From Flavobacteriales bacterium (GTDB taxonomy: Bacteria; Bacteroidota; Bacteroidia; Flavobacteriales_F; PHOS-HE28), in contig JACJZI010000013.1 in NCBI GenBank assembly GCA_020635655.1, forward strand, positions 1 through 64,000: 64,000 nt of DNA. Direction: 5' to 3'. Below, one piece after another: positions 50,248-59,450 of this stretch. Position 1 is the first letter of the stretch. Each line of letters starts with the position of its first letter. The position numbers and the translations under genes are program-made. Under the pieces are notes generated by a model, which was given only the letters and a program-made list of their open reading frames with translations, was not told the DNA's origin and did no database searches.

Positions 50248-51522
50248 ATGACCACCAACGGAACGCTCGAGAACGCCCGGCAACGCGATGCGGCCGATCC
50301 CCTGCGGACCTTCCGCGACCGGTTCCATTTCCCGCAGCACGACGGTAGGCAGGCGATCTACTTCACGGGGAACTCCCTCGGCCTGCAGCCCAAGGGGGTC
50401 GAAGCGGCGCTGAAGCAGGAGTTGGACGATTGGGCCCGGTTCGGCGTGGAAGGTCATTTTCAGGCGAAGCATCCCTGGTTCAGCTACCACGAGCGTTTCA
50501 ACGACAGCCTTGCCCGCATCGTCGGCGCCAAGCCGGCGGAAGTGGTCGCGATGAACGGCCTCACGACGAACCTGCACCTGCTCATGGTGTCGTTCTACCG
50601 GCCGAAGGGCAGGCGCGTGAAGATCCTGTGCGAGGAACGGCCCTTTCCGAGCGACACTTACGCGATGGCCTCGCAGATCGCCTTCCACGGGTTCGACCCC
50701 GACGAACACCTGGTGGAGATGCGGCCGCGGACCGGTGAGGCGTTGTTGCGCGCGGAGGACATCGTTGCGCGCATCAGCGAGCTCGGGGATGAACTGGCGC
50801 TGGTGCTTTTCGGCGGCGTGAACTTCTACACCGGCCAGGCCTTCGACCTGGAGGCGATCACGGCGGCAGGCCACGGTGCTGGTGCGGTGGTGGGCTTCGA
50901 CCTGGCCCATGCCGCGGGCAACATCCGCCTGTCCCTGCACGAGCACAACGTGGATTTCGCCTGCTGGTGCAGCTACAAATACCTCAACTCCGGACCGGGT
51001 GGCGTGGCCGGGGCCTTCGTCCATGAGCGGCATTTCCAGGAGGACCTGCCGCGCTTCGCCGGCTGGTGGGGGCACGACAAGGCCGAGCGTTTCAAGATGG
51101 AGCGGGGTTTCAAGCCGATCGCGAGCGCCGAGGCCTGGCAATTGAGCAATGCACCCGTCTTCGCCATGGCACCCCATCGCGCCGCGTTGGACCTGTTCGA
51201 CGAGGCCGGCATGGACCGGCTGATCGCCAAGAGCCGCGACCTGACACGCTATCTGGAGACCACCATCGATCGTGTGGCGGAAGCGACCGGCTCGGACCTG
51301 GAGATCATCACCCCGCGCGACCCCGACCAGCGTGGTTGCCAGCTCAGCGTGGTATTGCACGGCCACGGTCGCAAGCTCTTCGATGCGCTCACCGGTCGCG
51401 GCGTGATCGCCGACTGGCGCGAACCGAACGTGATCCGCATGGCCCCTGTGCCGATGTACAACAGCTTCGAGGACGTGTGGCGGTTCGGGGAGGTGCTGCA
51501 ACAATGTCTGTCCAAGCCATGA
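50248..51522 (+). CDS. kynU: Kynureninase
   Basis: Kynureninase cleaves kynurenine or 3-hydroxykynurenine to anthranilate or 3-hydroxyanthranilate plus alanine. The protein has 424 residues and is a fold-type I PLP enzyme. The PLP lysine is K244 in CSYKYLNSGPGG. Other family marks are IYFTGNSLGLQPK, MNGLTTNLHLLM, GFDLAHAAGN and FAGWWGHD. The stop overlaps the kmo start by four bases (ATGA), so the two are one unit with the promoter TACTTTTG upstream. Confidence 0.96.
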   Translation: MTTNGTLENARQRDAADPLRTFRDRFHFPQHDGRQAIYFTGNSLGLQPKGVEAALKQELDDWARFGVEGHFQAKHPWFSYHERFNDSLARIVGAKPAEVVAMNGLTTNLHLLMVSFYRPKGRRVKILCEERPFPSDTYAMASQIAFHGFDPDEHLVEMRPRTGEALLRAEDIVARISELGDELALVLFGGVNFYTGQAFDLEAITAAGHGAGAVVGFDLAHAAGNIRLSLHEHNVDFACWCSYKYLNSGPGGVAGAFVHERHFQEDLPRFAGWWGHDKAERFKMERGFKPIASAEAWQLSNAPVFAMAPHRAALDLFDEAGMDRLIAKSRDLTRYLETTIDRVAEATGSDLEIITPRDPDQRGCQLSVVLHGHGRKLFDALTGRGVIADWREPNVIRMAPVPMYNSFEDVWRFGEVLQQCLSKP

Positions 51523-52859
51523 AGAACATCACCATCGTCGGCGGTGGGCTCGTCGGATCCCTGCTCGCCGTGTTCCTGGCCAAGCGTGGCCACAAGGTGA
51601 ACGTCTACGAACGCCGCCCCGATCCCCGGAAGACCGACGTATATGCCGGCCGGAGCATCAACCTGGTGGTGAGCCACAGGGGTTGGACGGCCCTGCGCGC
51701 GGCAGGCGTCGACAAGGAGGTGGAGCGGATCGTCGTGCCCGTGTATGCGCGCATGACGCACGACCGCGACGGCAAGCTGACGCGGCTGCCGTACAGCATC
51801 GATGAGCGCGCCATCCACAGCGTGAGCCGCGGTGAATTGAACAAACTGCTGCTCTCCGAAGCGGAGAAGATGCCCAACGTCGCGCTGCACTTCGGCCACC
51901 GCTGCACCGGCGTGCATCTCGACACCGCCACCTGTAGTTTCCACGATGAACTGGAGGGCGATGACGTGGCCGTGCCCGCCGATCTCGTGTTCGGGGCGGA
52001 CGGTGCGCCCAGTGCCGTGCGGGCCGAGATGGCCAGGGGCCGGTTCAACTTCAGCCAGGAGTTCATCGAGCACGATTACAAGGAGATCGCCTTCCCGCCG
52101 AACCCGGACGGCACGCCACGGATGGACCCCAACTGTCTGCACATCTGGCCGCGCCGCTACTTCATGCTTATGGGCCTGGCCAATATCGACGGCGGCTTCA
52201 CCGGTACCTTGTTCATGCCGCATGCGGGCGAATATTCCTTCGATCGGATCGCGGATGAGAAGGACCTGATGCGCTTCTTCCAGGAGCATTTCAAGGACGC
52301 CATCCCCATGCTGCCCGACCTCGCCGAGCAGTATTTCCGCAACCCGCAGAGCAACCTGGCCATCATCCGGTGTTCCCCCTGGACCCACAAGGACAAGGTG
52401 GCCTTGGTGGGGGATGCCGCCCACGCCATCGTCCCTTTCTATGGCGAAGGCATGAACGCCGGCTACGAGGATTGCAAAGTGCTGAACGACCTGCTGAACG
52501 CATATGGCGATGACGATTGGGGAACGGTGCTCGATGCGTACGGCAAGGCGCGCAAACCCAACGGTGATGCGATCGCCGACCTGTCGCTCCGGAACTTCGT
52601 CGAGATGCGCGATCTGGTGGCCGACCCGCGCTTCATCCTGCGCAAGAAGATCGAGGGCCGCCTGCAGCACTTGCACCCGGACAAATGGCTGCCGTTGTAC
52701 AGCCAGGTCAAGTTCACCGACATTCCCTACGTGGAGGCCCTGCGTGAGGGCCAGCGCCACGACCGCATCATGGAACAGGTGCTGGCGATGCCGGGGATCG
52801 CGGAGAAGTGGGAGAGCGAGGAGGTGGAAAAGAAGGCCATGGAGCTGATGGAGGGTTGA
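51519..52859 (+). CDS. kmo: Kynurenine 3-monooxygenase
   Basis: The enzyme hydroxylates kynurenine with NADPH and O2. The protein has 446 residues. The FAD-binding fold begins ITIVGGGLVGSLLAVFLAKR. The second FAD motif is ALVGDAAHAIVPFYGEGM, followed by NAGYEDC, as in KMO. An in-frame ATG five codons upstream (51504) is possible. Together with kynU it converts kynurenine to 3-hydroxyanthranilate, which leads to quinolinate and NAD or to ring cleavage. The dioxygenases before and after this pair are not in the window. Confidence 0.95.
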   Translation: MKNITIVGGGLVGSLLAVFLAKRGHKVNVYERRPDPRKTDVYAGRSINLVVSHRGWTALRAAGVDKEVERIVVPVYARMTHDRDGKLTRLPYSIDERAIHSVSRGELNKLLLSEAEKMPNVALHFGHRCTGVHLDTATCSFHDELEGDDVAVPADLVFGADGAPSAVRAEMARGRFNFSQEFIEHDYKEIAFPPNPDGTPRMDPNCLHIWPRRYFMLMGLANIDGGFTGTLFMPHAGEYSFDRIADEKDLMRFFQEHFKDAIPMLPDLAEQYFRNPQSNLAIIRCSPWTHKDKVALVGDAAHAIVPFYGEGMNAGYEDCKVLNDLLNAYGDDDWGTVLDAYGKARKPNGDAIADLSLRNFVEMRDLVADPRFILRKKIEGRLQHLHPDKWLPLYSQVKFTDIPYVEALREGQRHDRIMEQVLAMPGIAEKWESEEVEKKAMELMEG

Positions 52860-52944
52860 GGCTGGGCCATGCGCACATGGCCCGGTTGACACTTTCCCCG
52901 ATCCTGCCGCGTTCTATCGGGGCCTACCTTCCCACTTTCGTGAT

Positions 52945-53814
52945 ATGCTCCTCCGACGGTCCTCCGTGCTGTTGCTGATCGTGGCGCTATCCGTTCCCGC
53001 GGTGCACGCCCAGAAGATCTTCGAGCGCAAACGGCCGGAGATCATCCCCACCGATGGCAAGATGCGCCGCGGCGGGCTCTATTTCGGGCTGGGCGCCACC
53101 TATACCCTCACGCGGTTCAAGAACACCGAGGAAGAACTGTTCCGGGTGGCGGACACCGTCTACAATGTGACCTTCGATCCCAACGGCCGCTTCGGGTTCT
53201 ATGCCGAGGCCGGTTGGTTCCACGCCACGCGCGATCCGGTGATCCTGGACTATTGGGACTTCGGTCTGGCCTACAAACAACTGAACGGAGCGCAAGCCCA
53301 CGATGGCCTGCTCCATCTCGATCTGAACGAGAACGACACCGTCGTGCCCACCACCGGTAGCGGACGTTTCGCCGAGCAATACCTCACCCTGCACGTCAAC
53401 GCCAACAAGTTCTTCCAGCTGGGGGACTACAGCTTCATCCAGCTCACGCTCGGGGCCAACGCCGACTGGGACTTCAGCAGCAGCCGGAACTATGACGGCG
53501 ATGTGTTCGTGGTGGCCGACCAGGAGTTCCCGCCGGACCTCATCGCACAGGTGCACGCCAAGGTGGGCTACGGCTTCAAGGTGTCGAAGCGCCTGCTGAT
53601 CATCCCCGCGTTGGAAACGCCCTTCTTCAACGCCGTGCCGATCGAGAAGGAATGGGGGAGCCTCTACTGGTTCAACAGCCGCTACCACCCGTTCATCCTC
53701 AGTGTGCGGTTCCTCTTCCTGCGCTATCCCAAGGGGTTCGCCTGTCCTCCGGCGATCAAGCACAATGCCTTTGAGAAGAGCAAGGAGTACAAGCCGGACA
53801 GCTATCACCCCTGA
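52945..53814 (+). CDS. Secreted or outer-membrane beta-rich protein of unknown function
   Basis: The protein has 289 residues with a signal peptide (1-22, ending VHAQ). The mature protein has alternating aromatic and hydrophobic strands, for example GGLYFGLGATYTLTRF and QYLTLHVNANKFFQLGDYSF, and a Tyr/Phe-rich end (PFILSVRFLFLRYPKGFACP). This suggests a small outer-membrane barrel. No family is recognised. A weak TACCTTCC lies 12 bases before the ATG. Its stop faces the MBL hydrolase stop across 21 bp. Confidence 0.7.
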   Translation: MLLRRSSVLLLIVALSVPAVHAQKIFERKRPEIIPTDGKMRRGGLYFGLGATYTLTRFKNTEEELFRVADTVYNVTFDPNGRFGFYAEAGWFHATRDPVILDYWDFGLAYKQLNGAQAHDGLLHLDLNENDTVVPTTGSGRFAEQYLTLHVNANKFFQLGDYSFIQLTLGANADWDFSSSRNYDGDVFVVADQEFPPDLIAQVHAKVGYGFKVSKRLLIIPALETPFFNAVPIEKEWGSLYWFNSRYHPFILSVRFLFLRYPKGFACPPAIKHNAFEKSKEYKPDSYHP

Positions 53815-53835
53815 TCACGGGTCCGTCCGGCGCTC

Positions 53836-54486
53836 CTAGTACATGGAAGCTCCCCTCAGGAACGGGTTCAGGCGGCGCTCGGCCCCGATCGTGGTATCGG
53901 GTCCATGCCCGCTATGCACCACCAGCTCGTCCGGCAAGGCCATGAGCACGTCGCGAATGCTCTCCATGAGTTGCCCAAAGTCCCCGCCCGGCAGATCGGT
54001 GCGCCCAATACTGCGTTGGAACAGGATGTCACCGGATAGGATGAACCCCTGCGCCCGGTCCAGAAAGGCGACATGGCCCGGCGAATGGCCCGGGACATGG
54101 AGCACCTCCAACAGGTCCTCGCCGATCCGAACGGTCATGCCAGGTCCGAGGTACTGTTCCGGCACGGGTGAAGGGTCGCAATGCAATTCGTAAACATGGG
54201 CTTGCTGGGGCACGGCCAGGAGAAGGTCCAGGTCGTCGGGGTGCAATTCCGGCAATAGCCCATACCGCCTGTGCACCCACGCATTGCCGAACACATGATC
54301 GATGTGGGCGTGCGTATTCAGACAATGTACCAAGGTCAGCCCATGCTCCGTTAGGTAGTGTTCCAGTTCATGTTCCTCCGCCGCGTTCCAACAGCCCGGA
54401 TCCACCACCGCCGCCTCGCGGCCATCATGGACCACGTAGGTATTCTCCTGGAAAGGGTTGAAGGTGAAGCGGGCGACGCGGAGCAT
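53836..54486 (-). CDS. MBL-fold metal-dependent hydrolase (glyoxalase II-like)
   Basis: The protein has 216 residues. The zinc motif is NTHAHIDHVFGNAW, with further ligands in VPGHSPGHV and LSGDILF. The end has VVHSGHGPDTTIGAE. This is the glyoxalase II-like branch of the metallo-beta-lactamase superfamily, typically hydrolysing thioesters such as S-lactoylglutathione; the true substrate is unknown. The frame is open far upstream through the next gene, so the ATG at 54486 is chosen for the normal N-terminus. A TACATTCG lies 48 bases upstream. Confidence 0.85.
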   Translation of the reverse strand: MLRVARFTFNPFQENTYVVHDGREAAVVDPGCWNAAEEHELEHYLTEHGLTLVHCLNTHAHIDHVFGNAWVHRRYGLLPELHPDDLDLLLAVPQQAHVYELHCDPSPVPEQYLGPGMTVRIGEDLLEVLHVPGHSPGHVAFLDRAQGFILSGDILFQRSIGRTDLPGGDFGQLMESIRDVLMALPDELVVHSGHGPDTTIGAERRLNPFLRGASMY

Positions 54487-54534
54487 GCGCGGAAAAGCAA
54501 GAAATTCGCAGGGTCCGATCCCGGAAGGGCGGAC

Positions 54535-54542
54535 GAATGTAG
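54535..54542 (-). promoter_or_regulatory. Possible -7-like element (TACATTCG) of the MBL hydrolase gene
   Basis: The minus-strand TACATTCG lies 48 bases before the ATG at 54486, back to back with the element at 54544. Confidence 0.45.
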
Positions 54543-54543
54543 C

Positions 54544-54551
54544 TATCTTCA
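54544..54551 (+). promoter_or_regulatory. -7-like element (TATCTTCA) of the 1091-residue protein gene
   Basis: TATCTTCA stands 4 bases before the GTG start at 54556, which supports that start codon. Confidence 0.5.
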
Positions 54552-54555
54552 ACCA

Positions 54556-57500
54556 GTGCCCGACCGCTCCCGGACCCGCGCCATTGCTTCGCTCATCGCG
54601 ATCCTTGCCCTGTGCGTCCCTGCGCTGCGGGCGCAGTTCTACAACGGTGCGCAACAGGAGTTCGGCAAGAACCGGGTGCAGTACCAGGACTTTCTCTGGC
54701 AGTACTACCGGTTCGACCGGATGGAGACCTACTTCTACAAGGGAGGACGCGACATCGCCCGCTATGTGGCGCTGAGCGCGCACAAGCACCTGAAGGAGCT
54801 CGAGAAGGAACTGGACATCAGCATCGACGACCGGATCCAGTTCATCGTGTACAATTCGATGTCGGACCTCCGGCAGAGCAACATCGGGATCACCGGTGAC
54901 GAGCAGTACAACATCGGCGGGGTGACCCGTATCGTGGGCACCAAGGTGTTCGTGTACTACGAGGGCGATCATGATCTGCTGGACCAGCAGGTCCGCAGTG
55001 GCATCGCACAGGTCCTGATCGATCAGATGATGTATGGCGGCAATTGGCGCGAGGTGCTCAAGAACAGTACCCTGCTCAATCTGCCGGAATGGTTCACCAA
55101 GGGCCTGGTGGCCCATGTCAGTGGGCCGATGAACGCATTGGATGCCAGTCGTTTACGAGATGGGATACTCACGGGCCGGTTCGACAAGTTCAACCGGCTG
55201 GAGGGTGATGATGCCGTGCTTGTCGGACAGGCCATATGGAACTATGTGGCGGATGTCTATGGATCGAGCGTGATCCCCAACATCCTCTATATGACCCGGG
55301 TCAGCCGGAACCCCGAGAGCGGTTTTCTCTATGTCCTGGGGATCCCCCTGCGCACACTGTCCAAGGAGTGCCTTGCCTATTACAAGGACCGTTTCGGGAA
55401 GGATGATCATACCCGGAAGGAGGCCGATCTGCAGGAACTGCCCATCCGCACGCGTAAGAACACCACCTACGCGCAGTTCATGCTGAGCCCGGATGGACGG
55501 TATGCGGCCTATACCAGCAACGAGATGGGCCAGTACAAGGTCTGGCTGTACGATATCGCCGCTCAGAAAAGGAAAAAGCTCATCAAGGGAGAGAAGAAGC
55601 TGGACCGCATTGTGGACCGGTCCTATCCTGTGCTGGCCTGGCATCCCGGCAGCAAGGCCCTGTCGTTCGCCGTGGAGCGCAAGGGCGAACTCTACCTGAA
55701 GACCTACACGCTCGACGATCATAGGACCACGACCCATCCGGTCTTCATGCTCGACAAGATCCTGGGCATGGACTATTCGCCGGATGGGCGGAACATGATC
55801 TTCAGCGGGGTGGTCGACGGCCGTACGGACCTCTACTACTATTACCTCATCGGCAACCGGCAGGAGCAGCTGACGAACGACCCTTACGACGACCTTGATC
55901 CCCGGTTCGTAAACGAGGGACGCTCCATCATTTTCACCAGTGACCGTCCGGACGATACGCTGCGCGTGCTGCCTCCAAGCGGTGACGTGGCCTTGATCAA
56001 CGGCAACAAGGATGTCTTCCTTTTCGATCTCGCCACACGGTCCCCCATATTGAAGCGCCTGACGGACACGCCTTCGGCCAATGAGGTCCAGCCGGCCCAA
56101 TACGACAGTGTGAACTACACCTATCTGAGCGACGCCGATGGTACCATGGACCGGTATCTCGTCCGCTACGACAGTGCCATCGCACGCATCGACACGTCGA
56201 TCCATTATCGCTACTATGCACGGGAGAGGCGGATCACCGGTTGGCAACGTGCGATCCTGGAACAAAGCGTGCGTGCGGATCGGGGTCGCTTCGCCCAGCT
56301 GATGTTCGAAGGGGGCAGATATCGCTTCCAGGTCGGTGCCATGCAGGAGGCCGGTGAGGATGGCGGACCACGATCCGGGGGAACAAGGGATGAGGCTCCC
56401 CCGGAACGCCTGGTCAACGGAGTGGTCACCAATGACATGACCCCCGTCGTGAAGGTGGATGCACAGCGCCCGGATGTGCCCGATCAGGAACGTGTGGATA
56501 TCCGCAACTATGTGTTCAGCGACGAATCCTCAGCACCCCGGAAGCCGGGGGACCAGCCGCCATCGGAAGCGCCCGGCCCCCGTGTTGCGACAGTATCCCA
56601 CCCTACAACGGATTCCCTGGCATCCAAGCCCCTGCAGTTCCCCGAGCAGCGGAACTACAACGTCAATTTCGCCACGGATGCGGTGCTGACCCAGGTGGAC
56701 AACAGCTACTCCGGCGAGTTCTACCAACCGTTCACGGGCCCGGGCAATCTCAACCCGGGCCTCAGTGCCCTCATGCAGATGGGCATCAGCGATCTCTTCG
56801 AGGACTACAAGATCGTCGGTGGCATCCGCCTTGCGTTAAGCCTCAACAACTTCGACTATTCGTTGAGCTATGAGAACCTCAGGCATCGCCTGGACCGGAA
56901 GATCATCCTGCAGCGACAGACGCTTCAAGGGGTTTCGGACATCGGCGTGGTGAAGGTCCAGACTCACCAGGCCATCTACCAGCTCAGCTGGCCGTTCAGT
57001 GAGCTGGCCAGTCTGCGGACCACGTTGTTGTACCGCAATGACCGGTACGTGCTGCAGAGCACAGACCTGGGCACGCTGCAGACGCCGAACCATTACGAGA
57101 ACCAGCTCGGCGCACGACTGGCCTATGTGTACGACAGCTCGATCCCCCTCGGCCTGAACCTCTATACCGGATGGAAGGCGAAGGTCTTCGGTGAATACTA
57201 TCAGCAGCCGGATGTCAAGCAGAGCGACATGGCCGTGTTCGGACTCGACATCCGTCATTCCCTGCGCGTGCACCGTGACATGATCTGGGTGAACCGCCTT
57301 GCCGGAAGCACCTCGCTCGGGAACCGTCGTGTCATCTTCTTCCTGGGCGGGGTCGACAACTGGCTCTTTCCGAAGGTGGACAACACGATCCCGATCGACT
57401 TCGATCAGAACTACTATTTCCAGGCGAACGCCACACCGATGCGCGGTTTCTACTACAACGCACGGAACGGCACTTCTTTCGGGGTGTTCAACACCGAGCT

Positions 57501-57831
57501 CCGGTTCCCCGTGTTCCGGTATCTGCTCGATCGGCCGATCCGTTCCGACTTCCTGCAGAACTTCCAGCTTGTCGGTTTTGGCGATGCGGGCGTGGCCTGG
57601 ACCGGAAGCGACCCCTATTCGGAGGACAACACCTTCAACCAACAGGTGGTCCATCACAACCCGCTCACCATCACGATCAAGAACCAGCGCGAACCCATCC
57701 TGAGCAGTTTCGGGTTCGGGATCCGTACGCGGCTGCTTGGCTATTTCGTGCGTGCCGACGCCGCCTGGGGGATCGACGACGGTGTGATTCTCGATCCGCT
57801 GGTGCACATCTCGCTCAGCCTCGATATCTGA
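54556..57831 (+). CDS. Large envelope protein: peptidase-MA-like, propeller and barrel domains
   Basis: The protein has 1091 residues from a GTG that begins a signal peptide (about 1-27, ending LRAQ). Residues 30-290 resemble the peptidase MA fold, including NLPEWFTKGLVAHVS. The place where HExxH should stand reads VRSGIAQVLIDQM, so the metal site is lost. From about 310 to 600, WD40/PD40-type blades appear (MLSPDGRYAAYTS, DYSPDGRNMIFSG, FTSDRPDD). After a low-complexity linker, the last 330 residues look like an Omp85/BamA-type C-terminal barrel (MRGFYYNARNGTSFGVFN, then RTRLLGYFVRADAAWG). The function is unknown. It probably sits in the outer membrane with a periplasmic body. Confidence 0.8.
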   Translation: MPDRSRTRAIASLIAILALCVPALRAQFYNGAQQEFGKNRVQYQDFLWQYYRFDRMETYFYKGGRDIARYVALSAHKHLKELEKELDISIDDRIQFIVYNSMSDLRQSNIGITGDEQYNIGGVTRIVGTKVFVYYEGDHDLLDQQVRSGIAQVLIDQMMYGGNWREVLKNSTLLNLPEWFTKGLVAHVSGPMNALDASRLRDGILTGRFDKFNRLEGDDAVLVGQAIWNYVADVYGSSVIPNILYMTRVSRNPESGFLYVLGIPLRTLSKECLAYYKDRFGKDDHTRKEADLQELPIRTRKNTTYAQFMLSPDGRYAAYTSNEMGQYKVWLYDIAAQKRKKLIKGEKKLDRIVDRSYPVLAWHPGSKALSFAVERKGELYLKTYTLDDHRTTTHPVFMLDKILGMDYSPDGRNMIFSGVVDGRTDLYYYYLIGNRQEQLTNDPYDDLDPRFVNEGRSIIFTSDRPDDTLRVLPPSGDVALINGNKDVFLFDLATRSPILKRLTDTPSANEVQPAQYDSVNYTYLSDADGTMDRYLVRYDSAIARIDTSIHYRYYARERRITGWQRAILEQSVRADRGRFAQLMFEGGRYRFQVGAMQEAGEDGGPRSGGTRDEAPPERLVNGVVTNDMTPVVKVDAQRPDVPDQERVDIRNYVFSDESSAPRKPGDQPPSEAPGPRVATVSHPTTDSLASKPLQFPEQRNYNVNFATDAVLTQVDNSYSGEFYQPFTGPGNLNPGLSALMQMGISDLFEDYKIVGGIRLALSLNNFDYSLSYENLRHRLDRKIILQRQTLQGVSDIGVVKVQTHQAIYQLSWPFSELASLRTTLLYRNDRYVLQSTDLGTLQTPNHYENQLGARLAYVYDSSIPLGLNLYTGWKAKVFGEYYQQPDVKQSDMAVFGLDIRHSLRVHRDMIWVNRLAGSTSLGNRRVIFFLGGVDNWLFPKVDNTIPIDFDQNYYFQANATPMRGFYYNARNGTSFGVFNTELRFPVFRYLLDRPIRSDFLQNFQLVGFGDAGVAWTGSDPYSEDNTFNQQVVHHNPLTITIKNQREPILSSFGFGIRTRLLGYFVRADAAWGIDDGVILDPLVHISLSLDI

Positions 57832-57834
57832 ACC

Positions 57835-58203
57835 ATGTCCATCAGCACCCTGATCATTCTGGTCCTCATTGGCGTCCTGGCCGGTATACTCAGTGGGTTC
57901 GTTGGCGTAGGTGGGGGCATCATCATCGTTCCTGGCCTGGTCTACATCATGGGAATGGACCAGCACCATGCCCAGGGTACGAGCCTCGCCGTGCTCCTGC
58001 TGCCGGTCGGCATACTCGCCGTGATGAACTACTACCGCGCCGGTACCGTGGACATCAAGGCGGCGGCGTTGATCGCCGTCGCTTTCGTGGCCGGTGGTTA
58101 CCTCGGCAGCCGCTGGTCGCTGGCCCTGCCGGAGATCGCGGTGAAACGCGTCTTCGGGGCCCTGATGCTCCTGGCCGCGCTCAAGCTCATCCTCAGCAAG
58201 TGA
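57835..58203 (+). CDS. Half-size TSUP (TauE/SafE-like) membrane protein
   Basis: The product has 122 residues, one TSUP repeat instead of two. About four helices include the glycine-rich signature GFVGVGGGIIIVPGLVYIMG followed by QHHAQGTSLAVLLLPVG. Full TSUP exporters are about twice this size with two such repeats, so this unit presumably forms a dimer. The stop overlaps the GTG start of the M20 amidohydrolase by four bases. It lies 3 bp after the large envelope protein gene and may be co-transcribed with it. Confidence 0.85.
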   Translation: MSISTLIILVLIGVLAGILSGFVGVGGGIIIVPGLVYIMGMDQHHAQGTSLAVLLLPVGILAVMNYYRAGTVDIKAAALIAVAFVAGGYLGSRWSLALPEIAVKRVFGALMLLAALKLILSK

Positions 58204-59384
58204 TCGAAGCGGTCCGCGCGGGAGCCCAACGCATGCGTGAGGACCTGGTGCGCATGCGTCGCCATCTGCACGCCCACCCGGAGGCCAGTTTCGCCGAGCA
58301 TGCCACCGCTGCGTTCGTGATCGAACAACTGCGTGCGGTCGGGGTCGAACTGCGCGATGGTGTGGCCGGCACAGGTATCGTGGCGCTGGTGCGGGGGGAG
58401 GCAGCATCATCCGACCATTGTTTCGCGCTGCGTGCCGACCTGGATGCGCTGCCGATACAGGAGCAGGGGGACAGGCCCTACGTCAGTCGGAACGCAGGGT
58501 GGATGCATGCATGCGGCCACGACGCGCACACCGCCATGGTCCTCGGCGCGGCCCGGCTGCTGCGCGACCTGCGCGCGCAGTGGAGCGGAAAGGTCCTGCT
58601 CGTCTTCCAGCCTGGCGAGGAACGCATCCCCGGCGGAGCAAGTCTCATGCTGAAGGCCGGTGCACTTGACGATCCGCGCCCGACGGGGATCATCGGTCAG
58701 CATGTGACACCGGAACTGGGGACCGGCACCATCGGTTTCCATGAGGGACCGTTCATGGCCAGCAGCGATGAACTCTTTATTACCGTGATCGGTCGCGGAG
58801 GACATGCCGCCAGGCCGGACGCACTGATCGACCCGATCGGCATCGCCGCGCACCTGTTGCTGGCCTTGCGGGAGGAATTCACGGGGATGCATCCGGATGC
58901 GGACAAGTTGCTCGCTTTCGGCCGGGTGATCGCCGACGGCGCGACGAACGTGGTGCCGGACGAGGTGCACATCGCCGGTACGTTGCGTGCTTTCGACGAG
59001 GAGGTGCGCGAGAAGGTGCATCGCTGGCTGCCCGAACGTGCACAGGCCATCGCGCGCGTTCACGGCGGCGATTGCCGGGTCGAAGTGCGCAAGGGCTATC
59101 CCGTGCTGGTGAACGATCCCGGATTGTCACGCCGCATGCGCGCGGTGGCCAGTGAACTGCTGGGCCCCGGGGGGGTGATCGATGTCGACCGACGGATGGG
59201 AAGCGAGGATTTCGCCTTTTACACGCATGCCATGCCCGGTTGCTTCATGCGGCTGGGCACGGGGAACACCACGAAGGGCATTTCCACCGGACTGCATACA
59301 GCGACATTCGACATCGACGAGGACGCACTGCCGATCGGTTGCGCCATGCTGACTGCCGGTGCGCTGAGCGAGCTCGCCGAGTGA
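58200..59384 (+). CDS. M20-family amidohydrolase, second copy
   Basis: The protein has 394 residues. M20D motifs are MRRHLHAHPEASFAEH, ALRADLDALPI, HACGHDAHTAMVLG, VFQPGEERIPGG and a C-terminal MGSEDFAFYT. Relatives hydrolyse N-acyl amino acids. The start is a GTG overlapping the half-size TSUP stop (GTGA). It is related to the enzyme at 28844-29983 at the family level, but the metal-site surroundings differ, so the substrates may differ too. Confidence 0.9.
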   Translation: MIEAVRAGAQRMREDLVRMRRHLHAHPEASFAEHATAAFVIEQLRAVGVELRDGVAGTGIVALVRGEAASSDHCFALRADLDALPIQEQGDRPYVSRNAGWMHACGHDAHTAMVLGAARLLRDLRAQWSGKVLLVFQPGEERIPGGASLMLKAGALDDPRPTGIIGQHVTPELGTGTIGFHEGPFMASSDELFITVIGRGGHAARPDALIDPIGIAAHLLLALREEFTGMHPDADKLLAFGRVIADGATNVVPDEVHIAGTLRAFDEEVREKVHRWLPERAQAIARVHGGDCRVEVRKGYPVLVNDPGLSRRMRAVASELLGPGGVIDVDRRMGSEDFAFYTHAMPGCFMRLGTGNTTKGISTGLHTATFDIDEDALPIGCAMLTAGALSELAE

Positions 59385-59450
59385 GGTCTTTTTGGGGATC
59401 GGTCCGGCGGCCTTCAGCGGGGTCGTGCCGTACATTGGTCCTTCCCGAAC

